64,000 nucleotides of DNA from NCBI GenBank assembly GCA_964057225.1, contig OZ059896.1, positions 8,370,001-8,434,000 of the forward strand, given 5' to 3'. The DNA comes from Auanema rhodensis (Eukaryota; Nematoda; Chromadorea; Rhabditida; Rhabditidae). Each line of letters opens with the position of its first letter. The first letter of the stretch is position 1. The notes under the pieces were generated by a model. It saw only the letters and a program-made list of their open reading frames with translations, had not been told where the DNA came from and did no database searches. Positions 63,479 through 64,000 of the stretch are shown piece by piece. Both the position numbers and the translations under genes were made by a program.

Positions 63479-64000
63479 AGGCTCATTGCAAAACCTCCGA
63501 TAAAGTATATTCAAGTAAGAAAATAGAAAAAAAATAATGGAAAATTTGATTTAGATCAAGTAGAGGTTTTCTAAGTAGCCTCCAGCATTCAGCTTCAATA
63601 AAAGTTTAAATAATTTTTTTTTCTTTTTAGTAAATAAATTCATGTAATGACTTTCATCTTATGATATAACAATTTTAAGATGAATTTTGTTGCTCCTTTT
63701 TCTTGATACATTTCATTTATGTTCTGCTTTATGATCTTTTCTCTCTCACTGTCTCCCTCTATATATCTTCTCTTTTTGCTCCTTTTCCTTCTCTTTATCT
63801 TTCTCTCTCTCTCATAGATGCACATACACACATAGACGCCTTCTTTCTTTTCTTATCTTTTAAAATTTCAACGTATTTTATGATGACAATGTAAGCACAT
63901 TGTTATTTAATTCTTTGTATACTCACTTTCATGTTATGCTAACTGCTTAGAAATTGTCTCTCTTTCCCTCCTTTTTCAAATTATTCAACAAATCTATTCA

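Larger units (their letters stand above)
61520..64000. other. AT-rich noncoding right end
   Basis: Apart from the CT tract, TA repeats and the G13 run, I see no exon, RNA gene or mobile element here. A slightly GC-raised patch lies at 63020-63165. Confidence 0.5.

Overview
This is nuclear DNA from an AT-rich invertebrate metazoan. Genes are split by many short introns, mostly about 38-60 bp with GT...AG ends. Most start codons lie 0-14 bases after a splice-acceptor-like T-rich...AG, which suggests spliced-leader trans-splicing or tiny 5' UTR introns. These traits and the gene set fit a nematode or another small-intron invertebrate best. The species cannot be fixed from sequence alone. Nothing looks bacterial, viral or transposon-derived.

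Layout. 33-6399 (+): DCAF1/VPRBP, the CUL4-DDB1 ubiquitin-ligase substrate receptor. 6697-7148 (+): a possible small charged gene. 7401-9653 (+): dihydropyrimidinase. 9762-11126 and 11476-12842 (both -): two almost identical tandem copies of the ribosome-biogenesis gene RRP1. 13099-14745 (+): RNA polymerase III subunit RPC4, divergent from RRP1 copy 2. 14746-29927: a 15-kb stretch with no convincing gene. 29928-33740 (+): an orphan class-A GPCR with two alternative exons for the seventh membrane helix. 34104-35954 (-): isovaleryl-CoA dehydrogenase. 36685-37139 (-): SNAPIN, a BLOC-1/BORC subunit. 38055-41064 (+): SART3, the U4/U6 recycling factor. 41378-42670 (+): geranylgeranyl diphosphate synthase. 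42671-64000: about 21 kb of AT-rich, microsatellite-rich DNA with scattered GC-raised islands. Some islands look like isolated exons and some are strongly self-complementary.

The recognised genes are mostly housekeeping: protein turnover, pyrimidine and leucine catabolism, rRNA processing, Pol III transcription, snRNP recycling, isoprenoid synthesis and vesicle trafficking. They sit in compact blocks with gaps of about 100-700 bp. The two blocks are separated by the GPCR and its large flanking noncoding regions, which is typical of a regulated neuronal or signalling gene beside compact housekeeping DNA.

The observations most worth following are the alternative TM7 exons of the GPCR, the 99.5%-identical RRP1 duplication whose exon differences are all synonymous, and several structured GC-rich islands in the deserts. 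Exon boundaries were read by eye from splice signals and reading frame. They are explicit where the frame closes exactly and flagged where it does not.
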